Source: Apium graveolens
Taxonomy: Eukaryota; Streptophyta; Magnoliopsida; Apiales; Apiaceae
DNA length: 64,000 nucleotides
Reading direction: 5' to 3'
NCBI RefSeq assembly: GCF_009905375.1
Contig: NC_133650.1
Coordinates: forward strand, 142,677,296-142,741,295
Position 1 is the stretch's first letter, and each line of letters begins with the position of its first letter. Below, one piece after another: positions 23,245-35,433 of this stretch. The position numbers were made by a program, and so were the translations under genes. A model generated the notes under the pieces. The model saw nothing but the letters and a program-made list of their open reading frames with translations, was not told the DNA's origin and did not search any database.

Positions 23245-25343
23245 CCATATCCATATATACAAAATCTACTCGGGATCCTCGACTCCCGGTTTTAGAAAAT
23301 ATTTTCACCTTTGGGTCCCTATACTAAGGGTATATGCAAGTTACCGCTATTCTCTAGCATAGGTATTATCAACTGAACCAACAGATATATATTTCAAGAA
23401 TATGAAACAGGCATGCATATATACCATATCACATGCTACAATATATCGCAAGAATTTTGCTAAATAACCAATATGCATTTATCGCAAGATCATGCATATA
23501 CAAATGTATACATCACAACAACAGTATAACGGATAGAATACTTGCCTGAGCGACTTGGGGTGATAAAAGGCTCGGGACGAGTCTGGTAACCTATAAACAA
23601 CAAGTAAGTTGGAATTAAACCAAAATCACTTGTAAATCTATACTTTAACTAACTTAGACTCTAACGCTTGATTTGCGCTCACTGATTTGCTTAAGTCACT
23701 CGGGTACCCTCGGCTCCACCATTTTTAATAATTTAACCTTTACGAGTTTTAAAGCGATTCCTTCGCGAGTGTCTTACCAACTGCCTAACACACTTACCAT
23801 AAATATTTCATACATTAATTAACCCTTTTTGGTCTTTAACCTATGTTTCAAAATAAGGCGAGGGAAAAAGTTTCGTTCGCGAAACGCCGTTACTTGAAAC
23901 GGTCGTTTCTCCTAAACCGTGCATCGGAATCGAACGAACTACATATCAAAACGAAGCTCGTAACATGAGCTATCTACACATGGCAGTGGTCATATTCTAG
24001 CAGGGGGTTCTCGGGTCCTAATGCCATGCACAAAAACAGTCCAAAGAAAATCGGACGTTACGACGGCTATGTTTACGCGATTTCCAAATTTTAAACCATT
24101 CAAAACCAACCACAAACCAACCTCAAATCCAACATACAACCAACACCCATCCTTATCACATCATAACAATCCCAACCAATTCAATTTAATCATTCATACT
24201 TATGCCTAAACTTAACTTTAATCATACTTAAGTTCTTTTAAATCAAAACCATAACAATTACCATTCCATTTCACTACCATTCCAAATCCCAAACTCTAAA
24301 TCATAACAACAAGCTACAATATCATCCTACTAATCAAAATCATCTTATAATATATAGGAATCTAGGGTTTGGAGATGGTATACCTTCCTTGAAGTGGTGG
24401 GAGGAGCTAGGAAGCCTTAAGAAGCTTTGAGAAGTCTTAAGAATGCTTGGATCTTCAAGAAAAACAAGAAAAATTTCAAGTTAAAAACTTGAAAACACTA
24501 TTCATTGTCTTCTTCTTTGATTAAATGAAGAAGATTGAGAAGGAATTAATGGCTTAAACTCATGATATAGTCCTAACTAAGCATGAAGATGATTAGGGAA
24601 TTATCTTACCAATTTAGGAGGCTTGGATCTTGAGTTTTGAAATTCTTCTTGCCTTTTGAATAGTGAAAAGCCGAGAGCTTCAAGAACAAAGCCTTGGTTG
24701 CTTTTTGATTTTTTGATGAAAATGATTTTACTTGGCTTGGTTGCTTGGTGTTTGTATTTGATTTAGTCAATTACCTTTTTGCCCTTGAATTTGTGTGGTT
24801 ACAAAGCTACCACACCTCCTTCCTTCCCATGTCATGCTTATGTCATCCTCATGATGTCATCCTCCCTTCCTTGTCCTCTTTCTATTGGTTGGATGACATC
24901 ATTCCCACTAATCCCTTTGATTAACTTCCTAATCGTTTGCCTAATGACCGCTGATCTGTTATACGGTTCGCTTAACTTTCGTTCTCGTTTATCGTTTGAA
25001 GGATCATACCCGGGATCTTATTACTTAGGTTCCTTTAACCTTTCTCAATACATTATATTCCTTTTTATGATCCTCTATTATAATCCTTTAATTTAAATCC
25101 TTTTTATCCTGTTACCTTATACTCAATTCTCTCCGTATCTTGTGGATTTTCGGGAAAAACCAAAGTGTTCGGAATTGGATTCTGACGATCTTTACATACA
25201 CTTATATACTTCATAGAGTACTAATAATATCCCAGAATATCCATAACAGAACCCCTACATAGTGTGGCGTGAAAAGTTTTCTCATTCAGCTAAAACACTA
25301 TTCATAAGGGTTACAAAAAGTTGAAAATTTTGGGGTTATTACA
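21341..25343 (-). repeat. Gypsy-1 3' LTR, 4003 bp
   Basis: On the minus strand it runs from TGTAATAACCCC (25343) to GGGGGTGTTACA (21341). It is colinear with the 5' LTR at a constant offset of 10085 bp. It contains the hairpin-type tandem units at 22904-23160 and an AT microsatellite near 23212-23245. Confidence 0.95.
22904..23160 (-). repeat. Five hairpin-forming tandem units in 3' LTR
   Basis: About five units of 42-55 bp repeat AGTCATA..CCTCGAATG followed by a near-palindrome such as GAATATTCAAATAATATTC. The older LTR at 6370-6705 has six. Confidence 0.7.
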
Positions 25344-25356
25344 GTCTCCCCTCCTT
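25344..25356 (-). other. Polypurine tract of gypsy-1
   Basis: On the minus strand AAGGAGGGGAGAC directly precedes the 3' LTR. Confidence 0.85.
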
Positions 25357-25376
25357 AAAAGGATTCCGTCCCGGAA

Positions 25377-28300
25377 TCAAACAGAAAACAAATGGGGGTA
25401 CTTTTCTAGCATTGTGCTCTCTAGTTCCCAAGTTGATTCTTCCACGTTATGATTATGCCATAGTACTCTGACTAGCTTGATCACTTTGTTCCGAAGCACC
25501 TGCTCCTTCTTATCCATAATCCTTACTGGCTTCTCCACGTAAGTTAGATCTGGCTGCATATCCACCTGCTCGTACTCCACTATGTGTCTGGCATCCCGAT
25601 GATACCTCCTTAGCATTGACACATGGAACACATTATGAACTTGTTGCAAATTAGGGGGTAGGGCTAGCTCGTAAGCTAACTTTCCAATCCGTCTTAATAT
25701 CTCAAAAGGTCCAATGTATCTTGGGCTTAGTTTTCCTTTCTTTCCGAACCTCATTAATCCCTTCCAAGGGGATACTTTCAGCAGTACTAAGTCCCCTACT
25801 TCATATTCCTTGTCCTTTCGGGCTAGGTCTGCATATTTCTTCTGTCTGTCTTGGGCTGCCACAAGTCGCCCTCTGATAAGATCCACTATATCTTTGGTCC
25901 TTTGGACCATTTCGGGTCCGAGCATCTTCCGCTCTCCTACTTCATCCCAGTATAAGGGAGATCGACACCTTCTTCCGTACAGGGCCTCATAAGGCGGCAT
26001 TCCGATGCTAGCATGAAAGCTATTGTTATAAGAAAACTCGATCAACGGCAAGTGATCATCCCAACTTCCTTTAAGGTCTATTGCACAGACTCTCAACATA
26101 TCCTCTAGTGTCTGGATGGTCCTTTCACTCTGTCCATCCGTCTGGGGATGGTACGCGGTACTCATATTTAACTTGGTCCCCGCACATTCCTGAAAGCTCC
26201 TCCAAAATCTGAAGTTGAACCTAGGGTCTCGGTCTGAGACAATGGACGCTGGGACTCCATGTCGTGTCACTATTTCCTTAAGGTAAATGTTCACCAGTCT
26301 ATCGACTGTGTATCTCTCATTGATAGGAATGAAATGAGCTGACTTTGTCAGTTGGTCTATAATTACCCAAATGGCGTCGCGATTGGCTTTCGTCCTTGGC
26401 AAGCCTACAACAAAATCCATCGCTATCTGTTCCCATTTCCATTCGGGAATCTCTAGGGGTCGCAAAAGTCCACTGGGGCTCTGGTGCTCTGCCTTTACTC
26501 TTTGGCAAGTCAAACACTTGTTTACCCATTCTGCTACGTCCCTCTTCATGTTGGGCCACCAGTAATATTCCTTCAAATCCCTATACATCTTTGTACTTCC
26601 CGGGTGAATGGAATACCTTGAACTATGGCTTTCATCCAAAATCTCATCTTTAAGTTCTTGAACATTCGGAACCCAAATTCGGTAGGAGTACCTCATTATC
26701 CCTTTATCATCTTTCTCAGTATGGATCTCCTCTCCAGTCATTGACTCTCTGCCTTCATTCATTATTTTCTCCTGGCACAATCTGATCTTTTCCAATAACT
26801 CTGGTTGCATTGAGATCTCAAAAAGCTTTTCAGCTCCGGTTCCGGTTACCTTTACTTCTATTTCCATTCTCTCAAAATCCCTTATCAACTCTTCCGAAGT
26901 CGTTATCATTCTGAGTCTCTCCTTTCTACTAAGGGCATCAGCCACCACATTGGCTTTCCCTGGATGATAGAGAATCTCACAATCATAGTCCTTGATTAGT
27001 TCTAACCATCTCCTCTGGCGCATGTTGAGCTCTTTCTGCGTAAATATGTACTTGAGGCTCTTATGGTCTGTGAAAATCTCGCACTTCTCTCCATACAAGT
27101 AGTGCCTCCAAATTTTTAAAGCAAATACTATTGCCGCGAGCTCAAGGTCATGAGTAGGATATCTAACCTCGTATTCCTTCAGTTGTCTCGACGCATACGT
27201 AATAACTTTACCGTGTTGCATAAGCACACATCCTAATCCTTTGTGCGACGCGTCACTATATATCACAAAATCGCCTTTTCCGTCCGATAATGCCAATACC
27301 GGAGCCGTTATCAACCTTTTCATTAATTCCTGAAAACTGTTCTCGCATTTCTCCGTCCATTCAAACTTCTCTGTCTTACGAGTAAGTCGTGTCAAAGGGG
27401 CTGCGATCTTCGCAAAGTCCTGAACAAATCTACGATAGTAGCCGGCCAATCCTATGAAACTCCTTACCTCTGTGGGTGTGGTTGGCCTTTCCCAATTTGA
27501 GACTGCCTCTATCTTGGAGGGGTCAACCAATACTCCTTCTTTATTGATCACATGTCCTAAAAACTGTACTTCATTCCGCCAGAATTCACACTTCGAGAAT
27601 TTGGCATATAACTGCTCCTCTCTGAGTATTCCTAGAGCTATCCTCAAATGCTCTGCATGTTCTGCCTCAGTCCATGAGTAGATCAAAATATCATCGATAA
27701 AAACTATCACACACTTGTCCAAGTACTTCTTAAATACTCTATTCATTAAATCCATGAAAGCCGCTGGGGCGTTGGTTAATCCAAAGGACATTACCAAGAA
27801 CTCATAATGCCCATACCTGGTACGGAACGCTGTCTTGGAAATATCTTCGGGTTTAATCTTTAGTTGGTGATATCCAGTTCTCAGGTCGATCTTGGAAAAA
27901 TAAACAGCATCCTTTAGCTAGTCGAACAGATCGTCTATTCTAGGTAATGGGTACCTGTTCTTTATGGTTAGCTTGTTCAACTCTCGATAGTCTATGCACA
28001 ACCTCATGCTCCCATCTTTCTTCTTAACAAATAAAACTGGTGCTCCCCACGGAGACACACTGGGTCTTATCATACCCTTATCCAAGAGTTCCTGCAATTG
28101 GATAGCTAATTCCTTCATTTCTAATGGGGCTAACCGGTAAGGTGCTTTTGAAACTGGCGCCGTCCCTGGGGCCAACTCAATAGTAAATTCAATCACTCTA
28201 TCGGGTGGTAATCCCGGAAGGTCTTGTGGGAATACATCTTCAAATTCGTTGACTACTGGAATATCTTATAAGTTGGGCACCTCCTTCTGCGTGTCCACCA

Positions 28301-30086
28301 CATAGGCTAGGTAAGCCTCACTTCCTTTTCGTAGCATCCTCTTGGCCTGGGCCATAGTCAAAAATTTATGCGTCTGCCTCTTTCCTCTAAATATAACTTC
28401 TTTCTTCCCGGGGATATTTAACTTAACTTTCTTCCCTTTATAGTCTATCTGAGCATCGTTGCTAGATAGCCAGTCCATTCCCAAAATCACATCGAACTCC
28501 CCTAATTTAAAAGGAATCAGATCAACACTGAAAGATTGCTCCCCTATGCCTATCTCACAGGCGGGGTGAATCTGGTTAACAGGAATAATTTCATGATTGG
28601 CTATTTCTACTTGTAAGGGTTCTATCAAGGGTTCAGCCTTAAGTCTTAACTTACGCGCAAGGTCCTTTGATATAAAAGATTTAGTTGCTCCCGTATCAAA
28701 TAAAACATTTGGACTGACTGAATTTAGAGAAAGGGTACCTGCTATCACATCTGAATCTTTCATAGCATCCTGGACTGTCATGTTGAAAGTCCTCGCAGTA
28801 GGTGGCTTATTGGAAGCAGCCCTGCTTGCTCCCGAAGCTGCTGGTTTGTTCATTGGGCATTCCATCTTCCAATGACCTGGGCGTCCGCACTGATGACAAG
28901 TGGCGGTTGGAATGACGGCAGGGGTTGATGATGGGCACTTATTTGAGTAGTGGCCTTCCCGACCGCACTTAAAACAGGTTACAGGCTTTCCTTTACACTC
29001 ACCAGTGTGATTCCTTCCACATATGTTACAGGCTGGCAATGGGGGTCGAGACTGGTTGAAATAGAACATTCTTGACTTCTGGCCGCCCTGGCTCACACTC
29101 GCACTCATTGGACGCTTAAACCCAGTATTCCTTCCTGGTAGGGACACTGCTCCTCGATTAAATCTAGTTGGGAAGCTCCTTCCTGCGGAACCTCCACCCA
29201 TGCTCATACTTTTCCTCTTTATTCCTTTCTTCTCTCTTTCCTTCTGCATCTGTTCACTTCCAACTTCTACAATCGTTGCCTTTTGCACCAGAGTGGCATA
29301 GTCCGTAAGCTCAAGGATTGCCACCCTATTCTGAATCCACGGTTTCAGTCCCTGCTGAAACCTCCTAGCTTTCTTTTCCTCGGTGCTCACAAACTCCGGC
29401 ACAAACCTTGATAACTCAGTAAATTTTGCCTCGTACTCTGCTACAGACAAGTTATTCTGCTTTAGCTTCAAGAACTTGAGCTCCATCTGGTTTTCCATAA
29501 ACCTCGGGAAATACTTTCCCAGAAACAACTGACTAAATCTCTCCCAGGTTATAATAGCATCTATCTCCATGTTTTTCTTGGCCTCCCACCAGTAGTTAGC
29601 TTCTCCTTTCAGAAGGTAGGTAGCAAATACAGTCTTCTGTGCCTCCTCGGTACTCAAAATCTCAAAAGATTTCTCCATTTCCTTTAACCATGCCCTTGCC
29701 TCAACTGGGTCGGCTGATCCGTGGAACTCAGGGGGCTTAAGGGACTTAAAAGCCCTGAAAGAGTTTACCACAGCATTGTTACTTCCTTGAGGGGGTGGGT
29801 TGGGTTGACGTTCCAAATTCTGCCTTAGGAGTTGCATGAACTGGCCCATGGGATCCATGCCTGGGTTTGGTACTGGTTGCTCAACCTCGGTTTCTCCTTC
29901 TTCAGCCTCTATCTCAAATCCCTCAACATCATATGTTTCCTCTTCCTCTTCATACAGGGAGTTATCCTGTTCCACATAATCCTCATCTTCCTCTTCACTG
30001 TGCTCTTGGTTCCTATCATCCTGGTTATGGCTTCCCTGGTCTTCAGATCCAGGGTTCGCCCTAGTTCCAATCTTTCTTGGCGGCAT
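25377..30086 (-). pseudogene. Gypsy-1 gag-pol with chromodomain, two stops
   Basis: One frame of 1,570 codons runs from ATG 30086 (MPPRKIG) to TGA 25377-25379, interrupted by TAA at 28266-28268 and TAG at 27918-27920 (Gln codon in the DDLFDQLK motif). Residues about 110-280 are the gag core. Zinc knuckles lie at 353-364, 371-384 and 397-410. The protease motif FDTGA is at 463-467. RT runs from about 640, with its catalytic FIDD at 796-799. RNase H starts with SDASHKG near 944. The integrase has an H-H-C-C zinc site and catalytic D1224, D1285 and E1321, and ends in a chromodomain (about 1503-1569, [17 protein letters not shown]). The chromodomain is thought to steer integration to heterochromatin. 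Apart from the stops the frame is intact, which agrees with the young LTRs. Confidence 0.92.
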
Positions 30087-30499
30087 GATTCTGATAATTA
30101 TAAAAACAATTATTGGGAAAATTCAACGTTAGGTCACAATCATATACAACATTGTGCCTTGCACAGCTCTTATAATGGGGAGAACGTATATCGCAATTCT
30201 ATTATTTTAAGAAAGTTCTAATACGAAGTGCAGTAATAATAATGATAAAAACAGTGATCCCGTCACTATGGAACTGAACCGAAAGGAAACAAATATATAC
30301 ATAATGTGAGAAATACATAGTTTGATCTGGTCAAAAGTACAACAGTGCTACAGTCATCTATCCCAAAAGTGATACACAAGAGTCTATCTGTCTAGTCAGA
30401 AAAAGGGATGCTATATACAAGTCAACTATCCCGGAAAATTGGCTCTTACTAAGGCCTCGGCTAACTAGACAACTAGACTATTCCATCATCAATCCTGAA
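30087..30499 (-). other. Spacer between leader ORF and gag of gypsy-1
   Basis: 413 bp between the leader ORF stop and the gag start. No ORF or recognisable RNA; ordinary AT-rich leader sequence. Confidence 0.5.
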
Positions 30500-31213
30500 T
30501 CACACACCGGAGCGGGTCAGCTCCCAAACCCTTTCCATCGCACGACGTAAGATATAGTCGGCCTGCCGCCTGGAGATCCTACCATGCCTGTCCCCCTGGA
30601 GCGATCTGAGCCTCGCTCGGGATGTGAGCTCTATCCCCGTAAGCTCCCTCCTCAAGGATCGGGGTATAGAAGCCCTAGTCTCATAAGCTCGGGTACGCCT
30701 ACCCGCCCTCTCTGCATCCAACTCCCTCCTGGCCTCATCTAGTCGGCCCTCGGCAACAGCCACTCGGGTCCTCAATACATCCTGAACATATCCATGAGCT
30801 AACGAAGACTGCCTGTGGGCAGGGTCAAGAGGTGGTGAATTTGGAGCCGCTGAGGGTGCCTCCTCGGTCTGCCTAGGCTCGGAAGTATGGGTCTCTGAGC
30901 TGTCATCATCAGGAATCCAAGATAGTGGTGGAGGGGTAGGGGCTCTGACCACCGGAAGTGTGGGTAATGGGGTACCAGCATACACTACCATAGGTCCAAC
31001 ACGCTCCTCAGCTACTGGGACCTCATCCAGGTCCTCCTCATCTGGAATAGCAATAACCTCTGTCTCTGACTCCTCTGAGGGCTCCTCCTCATCTGAAACA
31101 GCAATGACCTCCGTCTCAGGCTCCTCTGAGGGGTCCTCCTCATCCTCCTCCATCTCAGGCTCCTCCTGATCCTCAACATCTAGCAATGCCTCATCATGCT
31201 CACGCTCGAACAT
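30500..31213 (-). CDS. Gypsy-1 leader ORF between primer site and gag (237 aa)
   Basis: I do not recognise this 237-residue protein. It starts at ATG 31213 and ends at TGA 30500-30502. Residues 1-65 are very acidic and contain an internal duplication (EEPETEVIAVSDEE, then EESETEVIAIPDEE). Residues about 75-135 are Pro/Ser-rich. The last 100 are Arg-rich with helix-like heptads (RLDEARRELDAERAGRR) and end RVWELTRSGV. It has no stop although gag-pol beside it has two, and it is clearly richer in GC than its flanks. Codons continue open upstream of the ATG to a TAG at 31238-31240 that is also a plausible splice acceptor. Gypsy-2 has a different protein at the same place (47760-48116). Packaging or regulatory roles are guesses. 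Confidence 0.6.
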   Translation of the reverse strand: MFEREHDEALLDVEDQEEPEMEEDEEDPSEEPETEVIAVSDEEEPSEESETEVIAIPDEEDLDEVPVAEERVGPMVVYAGTPLPTLPVVRAPTPPPLSWIPDDDSSETHTSEPRQTEEAPSAAPNSPPLDPAHRQSSLAHGYVQDVLRTRVAVAEGRLDEARRELDAERAGRRTRAYETRASIPRSLRRELTGIELTSRARLRSLQGDRHGRISRRQADYILRRAMERVWELTRSGV

Positions 31214-31409
31214 CTCAGGGTCCTCTATCTCAGGCGCCTACACATTAAACGAGCTAAGTTACTATCATGATACTTATAAGGGTTCCCGTAAGGGTTTTAA
31301 CTGTCAGCACTACTTTAAGTAGTCCGACTATGAACTTGGCAAGAGTTCTTATTATCTTTGTGAGTTTGTTATTATATCGACGCATCATCTCTGAGGTTTA
31401 TAACGCTTA

Positions 31410-31421
31410 GCTCTGATACCA
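31410..31421 (-). other. Primer-binding site of gypsy-1
   Basis: On the minus strand TGGTATCAGAGC starts four bases after the 5' LTR end. It matches the 3' end of initiator-methionine tRNA. Confidence 0.92.
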
Positions 31422-31425
31422 TTTC

Positions 31426-33297
31426 TGTAACACCCCCAGATCCGGGGTCGGGGATCCGGGTCGTCACGGTCTTTCTTTCCACAATATCACTTCACTTAAT
31501 TAATAATAAATAACCTTATGCTGTGACCCCACACTAACACACACCACAACCCGTTATAGTCTCAGAGATGAAATTTAAATATGTACAAGTCTTTGAATCC
31601 ACAATTTAAAAGTTATTACAACCCAAAATGATTACTTGATAAATTTACAGTTAATTGCCATTATCTGCCACAAGTTATAATTATACATAATTGATTCTCA
31701 AAAGTAGATGGTCTGATCTACAATAGATCTACCTCTGCAGCTATAGCAGCTACAACATCATCGGGAAGACGCGGAACGCTTCCCACGCGCTTGCGCTGGG
31801 TCTGCTGGAGCCTGGCCATCTCTCCTAACTGTTGTTGTGTGATGAAGAAATAAAGCAAGAGTGAGCCTTACAGCTCGCAAGATAATACATAGTGATAACA
31901 ATAATATAAGTATCTAAATGGATACTTAATAGAATCTCTATCATGTGTAAAATAATTACTTACTAGATATAAGTAAAAACAAGGAATGAAGTTACCAATA
32001 CTTCACCACACTTATATCATTTATAAAGCTACTTGAACTACCACCGTTCAAAGTATTATAAGTTTTAAGAAAAACATCCCATAGATGAGACCACAAGTTA
32101 AGACTTGAATAGATTCAATCTTTGAAATATTATTGAATGAAAAAGTTATGAGATACTTTATTTAGTCCCGATATATATATATCCACATATATATCTCTTT
32201 AAACATTTCCTGGAACCTCTGTTATGTAAAGTATGAACAGAGTTTGAAACATCCAATGAATTTTGGAAAGAAAAAGAATTTTGGCATAAACCAGATATCT
32301 TGCTGATCAGGCAAAGATACCAATAAGTAACCTTTTCTACTAGTAGATGGATGAATCCCCCATCGGTCATCACCCTGGCCTCATAAGGACCTTGTGCTGG
32401 ACCGCCACCCGGCCTCTTACGCGTTGATGGACTGCCACCCAGCCACTTACACAATAATAGACCGTACCCCGGCCTGTCGCTTATGCCGACTCAATTAGAT
32501 GGGCTTACTTCCCGAACATTGGGCAAGTAATCAATTCATTTACCAAAACTGCAACCTCGTTGCGAATATAAAATACACCACAGAGCCGGATTCCCCAGGT
32601 TTTGAGCGAGTATTTAAATCCCCTTAAAAAGGAAGATCTTAAATATAAAAATGAGTTTTGGGATCCGCTCTAACTTTAAAAATCATTTTGAAGACTCGAA
32701 AACACTTTATAGAGTGTTTGGAGTAAAGCTGATTTAATGAAGTAAATCAGTCCCCAGAATATTTAGAAAATGACTGAATATTATTATTTAAATAATATTC
32801 CCATAAAGAATAATCTTTATAAAAATAATTGAAGTAGAAGTATTAAAACTTATACTTGAAACGAGTATTAAATAACCAAGATATACTTATATGAAAGTAT
32901 TATCTTTATTTAAATAATCGAAAATAAGTTTGATTATTGACACCTTATTCTTTAATAAAATAAAGAATAAATCTCAGCCAATAATCGGAGTCATAGATCC
33001 TCAAATGAATATTCAAAAATATTCATTAAATAATATAAACTGAGTCATAAGCCCTCGAATGAATATTCAAATAATATTCAGATAATAAAATAAAAGGAGT
33101 CATAAGTCCTCGGAGGAATATTCAAGTAATACTCATTAAATAAAATAAAGTGAGTCATACATCCTCAATTGAATATTCAAATAATATTCATTTAATATAA
33201 AGGAGTCATACGCCTTCGAATAATATTCGAAATAATAAAATAAAGTTAAAGTTATCGAATAAACCTTATTCGATTAATAGTTTTGAAAACTATGACC

Positions 33298-33329
<32 letters not shown>

Positions 33330-35428
33330 CCATATCCATATATACAAAATCTACTCGGGATCCTCGACTCCCGGTTTTAGAAAATATTTTCACCTTTGGG
33401 TCCCTATACTAAGGGTATATGCAAGTTACCGCTATTCTCTAGCATAGGTATTATCAACTGAACCAACAGATATATATTTCAAGAATATGAAACAGGCATG
33501 CATATATACCATATCACATGCTACAATATATCGCAAGAATTTTGCTAAATAACCAATATGCATTTATCGCAAGATCATGCATATACAAATGTATACATCA
33601 CAACAACAGTATAACGGATAGAATACTTGCCTGAGCGACTTGGGGTGATAAAAGGCTCGGGACGAGTCTGGTAACCTATAAATAACAAGTAAGTTGGAAT
33701 TAAACCAAAATCACTTGTAAATCTATACTTTAACTAACTTAGACTCTAACGCTTGATTTGCGCTCACTGATTTGCTTAAGTCACTCGGGTACCCTCGGCT
33801 CCACCATTTTTAATAATTTAACCTTTATGAGTTTTAAAGCGATTCCTTCGCGAGTGTCTTACCAACTGCCTAACACACTTACCATAAATGTTTCATACAT
33901 TAATTAACCCTTTTTCGTCTTTAACCTATGTTTCAAAGTAAGGCGAGGGAAAAAGTTTCGTTCGCGAAACGCCGTTACTTGAAACGGTCGTTTCTCCTAA
34001 ACCGTGCATCGGAATCGAACGAACTACATATCAAAACGAAGCTCGTAACATGAGCTATCTAAACATGGCAGTGGTCATATTCTAGCAGGGGGTTCTCGGG
34101 TCCTAATGCCATGCACAAAAACAGTCCAAAGAAAATCGGACGTTACGACGGCTATGTTTACGCGATTTCCAAATTTTAAACCATTCAAAACCAACCACAA
34201 ACCAACCTCAAATCCAACATACAACCAACACCCATCCTTATCACATCATAACAATCCCAACCAATTCAATTTAATCATTCATACTTATGGCTAAACTTAA
34301 CTTTAATCATACTTAAGTTCTTTTAAATCAAAACCACAACAATTACCATTCCATTTCACTACCATTCCAAATCCCAAACTCTAAATCATAACAACAAGCT
34401 ACAATATCATCCTACTAATCAAAATCATCTTATAATATATAGGAATCTAGGGTTTGGAGATGGTATACCTTCCTTGAAGTGGTGGGAGGAGCTAGGAAGC
34501 CTTAAGAAGCTTTGAGAAGTCTTAAGAATGCTTGGATCTTCAAAAAAAACAAGAAAAATTTCAAGTTAAAAACTTGAAAACACTATTCATTGTCTTCTTC
34601 TTTGATTAAATGAAGAAGATTGAGAAGGAATTAATGGCTTAAACTCATGATATAGTCCTAACTAAGCATGAAGATGATTAGGGAATTATCTTACCAATTT
34701 AGGAGGCTTGGATCTTGAGTTTTAAAATTCTTCTTGCCTTTTGAATAGTGAAAAGCCGAGAGCTTCAAGAACAAAGCCTTGGTTGCTTTTTGATTTTTTG
34801 ATGAAAATGATTTTACTTGGCTTGGTTGCTTGGTTTTTGTATTTGATTTAGTCAATTACCTTTTTGCCCTTGAATTTGTGTGGTTACAAAGCTACCACAC
34901 CTCCTTCCTTCCCATGTCATGCTTATGTCATCCTCATGATGTCATCCTCCCTTCCTTGTCCTCTTTCTATTGGTTGGATGACATCATTCCCACTAATCCC
35001 TTTGATTAACTTCCTAATCGTTTGCCTAATGACCGCTGATCTGTTATACGGTTCGCTTAACTTTCGTTCTCGTTTATCGTTTGAAGCATCATACCCGGGA
35101 TCTTATTACTTAGGTTCCTTTAACCTTTCTCAATACATTATATTCCTTTTTATGATCCTCTATTATAATCCTTTAATTTAAATCCTTTTTATCCTGTTAC
35201 CTTATACTCAATTCTCTCCGTATCTTGTGGATTTCCGGGAAAAACCAAAGTGTTCGGAATTGGATTCTGACGATCTTTACATACACTTATATACTTCATA
35301 GAGTACTAATAATATCCCAGAATATCCATAACAGAACCCCTACATAGTGTGGCGTGAAAAGTTTTCTCATTCAGCTAAAACACTATTCACAAGGGTTACA
35401 AAAAGTTGAAAATTTTGGGGTTATTACA
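31426..35428 (-). repeat. Gypsy-1 5' LTR, 4003 bp
   Basis: It has the same ends as the 3' LTR and is followed by the primer site, so it is the promoter-bearing LTR. Tandem hairpin units lie at 32989-33245. Differences from the 3' LTR are single bases only; examples are 21496/31581, 22279/32364 and 24205/34290. Confidence 0.95.
32989..33245 (-). repeat. Five hairpin-forming tandem units in 5' LTR
   Basis: The same array as at 22904-23160 in the partner LTR, offset by 10085 bp. Confidence 0.7.
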
Positions 35429-35433
35429 CCTGC
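35429..35433. repeat. Target site duplication, right copy (CCTGC)
   Basis: Directly follows the gypsy-1 LTR terminus and matches 21336-21340. Confidence 0.95.

Larger units (their letters stand above)
21341..35428 (-). mobile_element. Gypsy-1, complete Tekay/Del-type chromovirus (14.1 kb)
   Basis: All structural parts are present on the minus strand: 5' LTR (31426-35428), primer site (31410-31421), leader ORF, gag-pol with chromodomain, polypurine tract (25344-25356), 3' LTR (21341-25343) and a 5-bp target duplication. The insertion splits copia-B pol. Both LTRs are 4003 bp with no net length difference; by eye I count about two dozen base changes, roughly 0.6%. The integrase-chromodomain order, the primer site and the gag with three zinc knuckles point to the Tekay/Del lineage. 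Two stops in gag-pol make this copy non-autonomous. Confidence 0.93.

Noticed and set aside
23212..23245. AT-rich dinucleotide runs (also 33297-33330 and 6290-6320) as possible origins or matrix-attachment sites
   Set aside because: Ordinary microsatellites inside LTRs; nothing else supports a function.
24779..25096. A 105-codon hydrophobic ORF repeated at 34864-35181, with relatives at 4565-4867 (-) and 63421-63639 (-)
   Set aside because: It lies antisense in the Tekay LTRs and recurs only because the LTRs are copies of each other; its length differs between the older LTRs.
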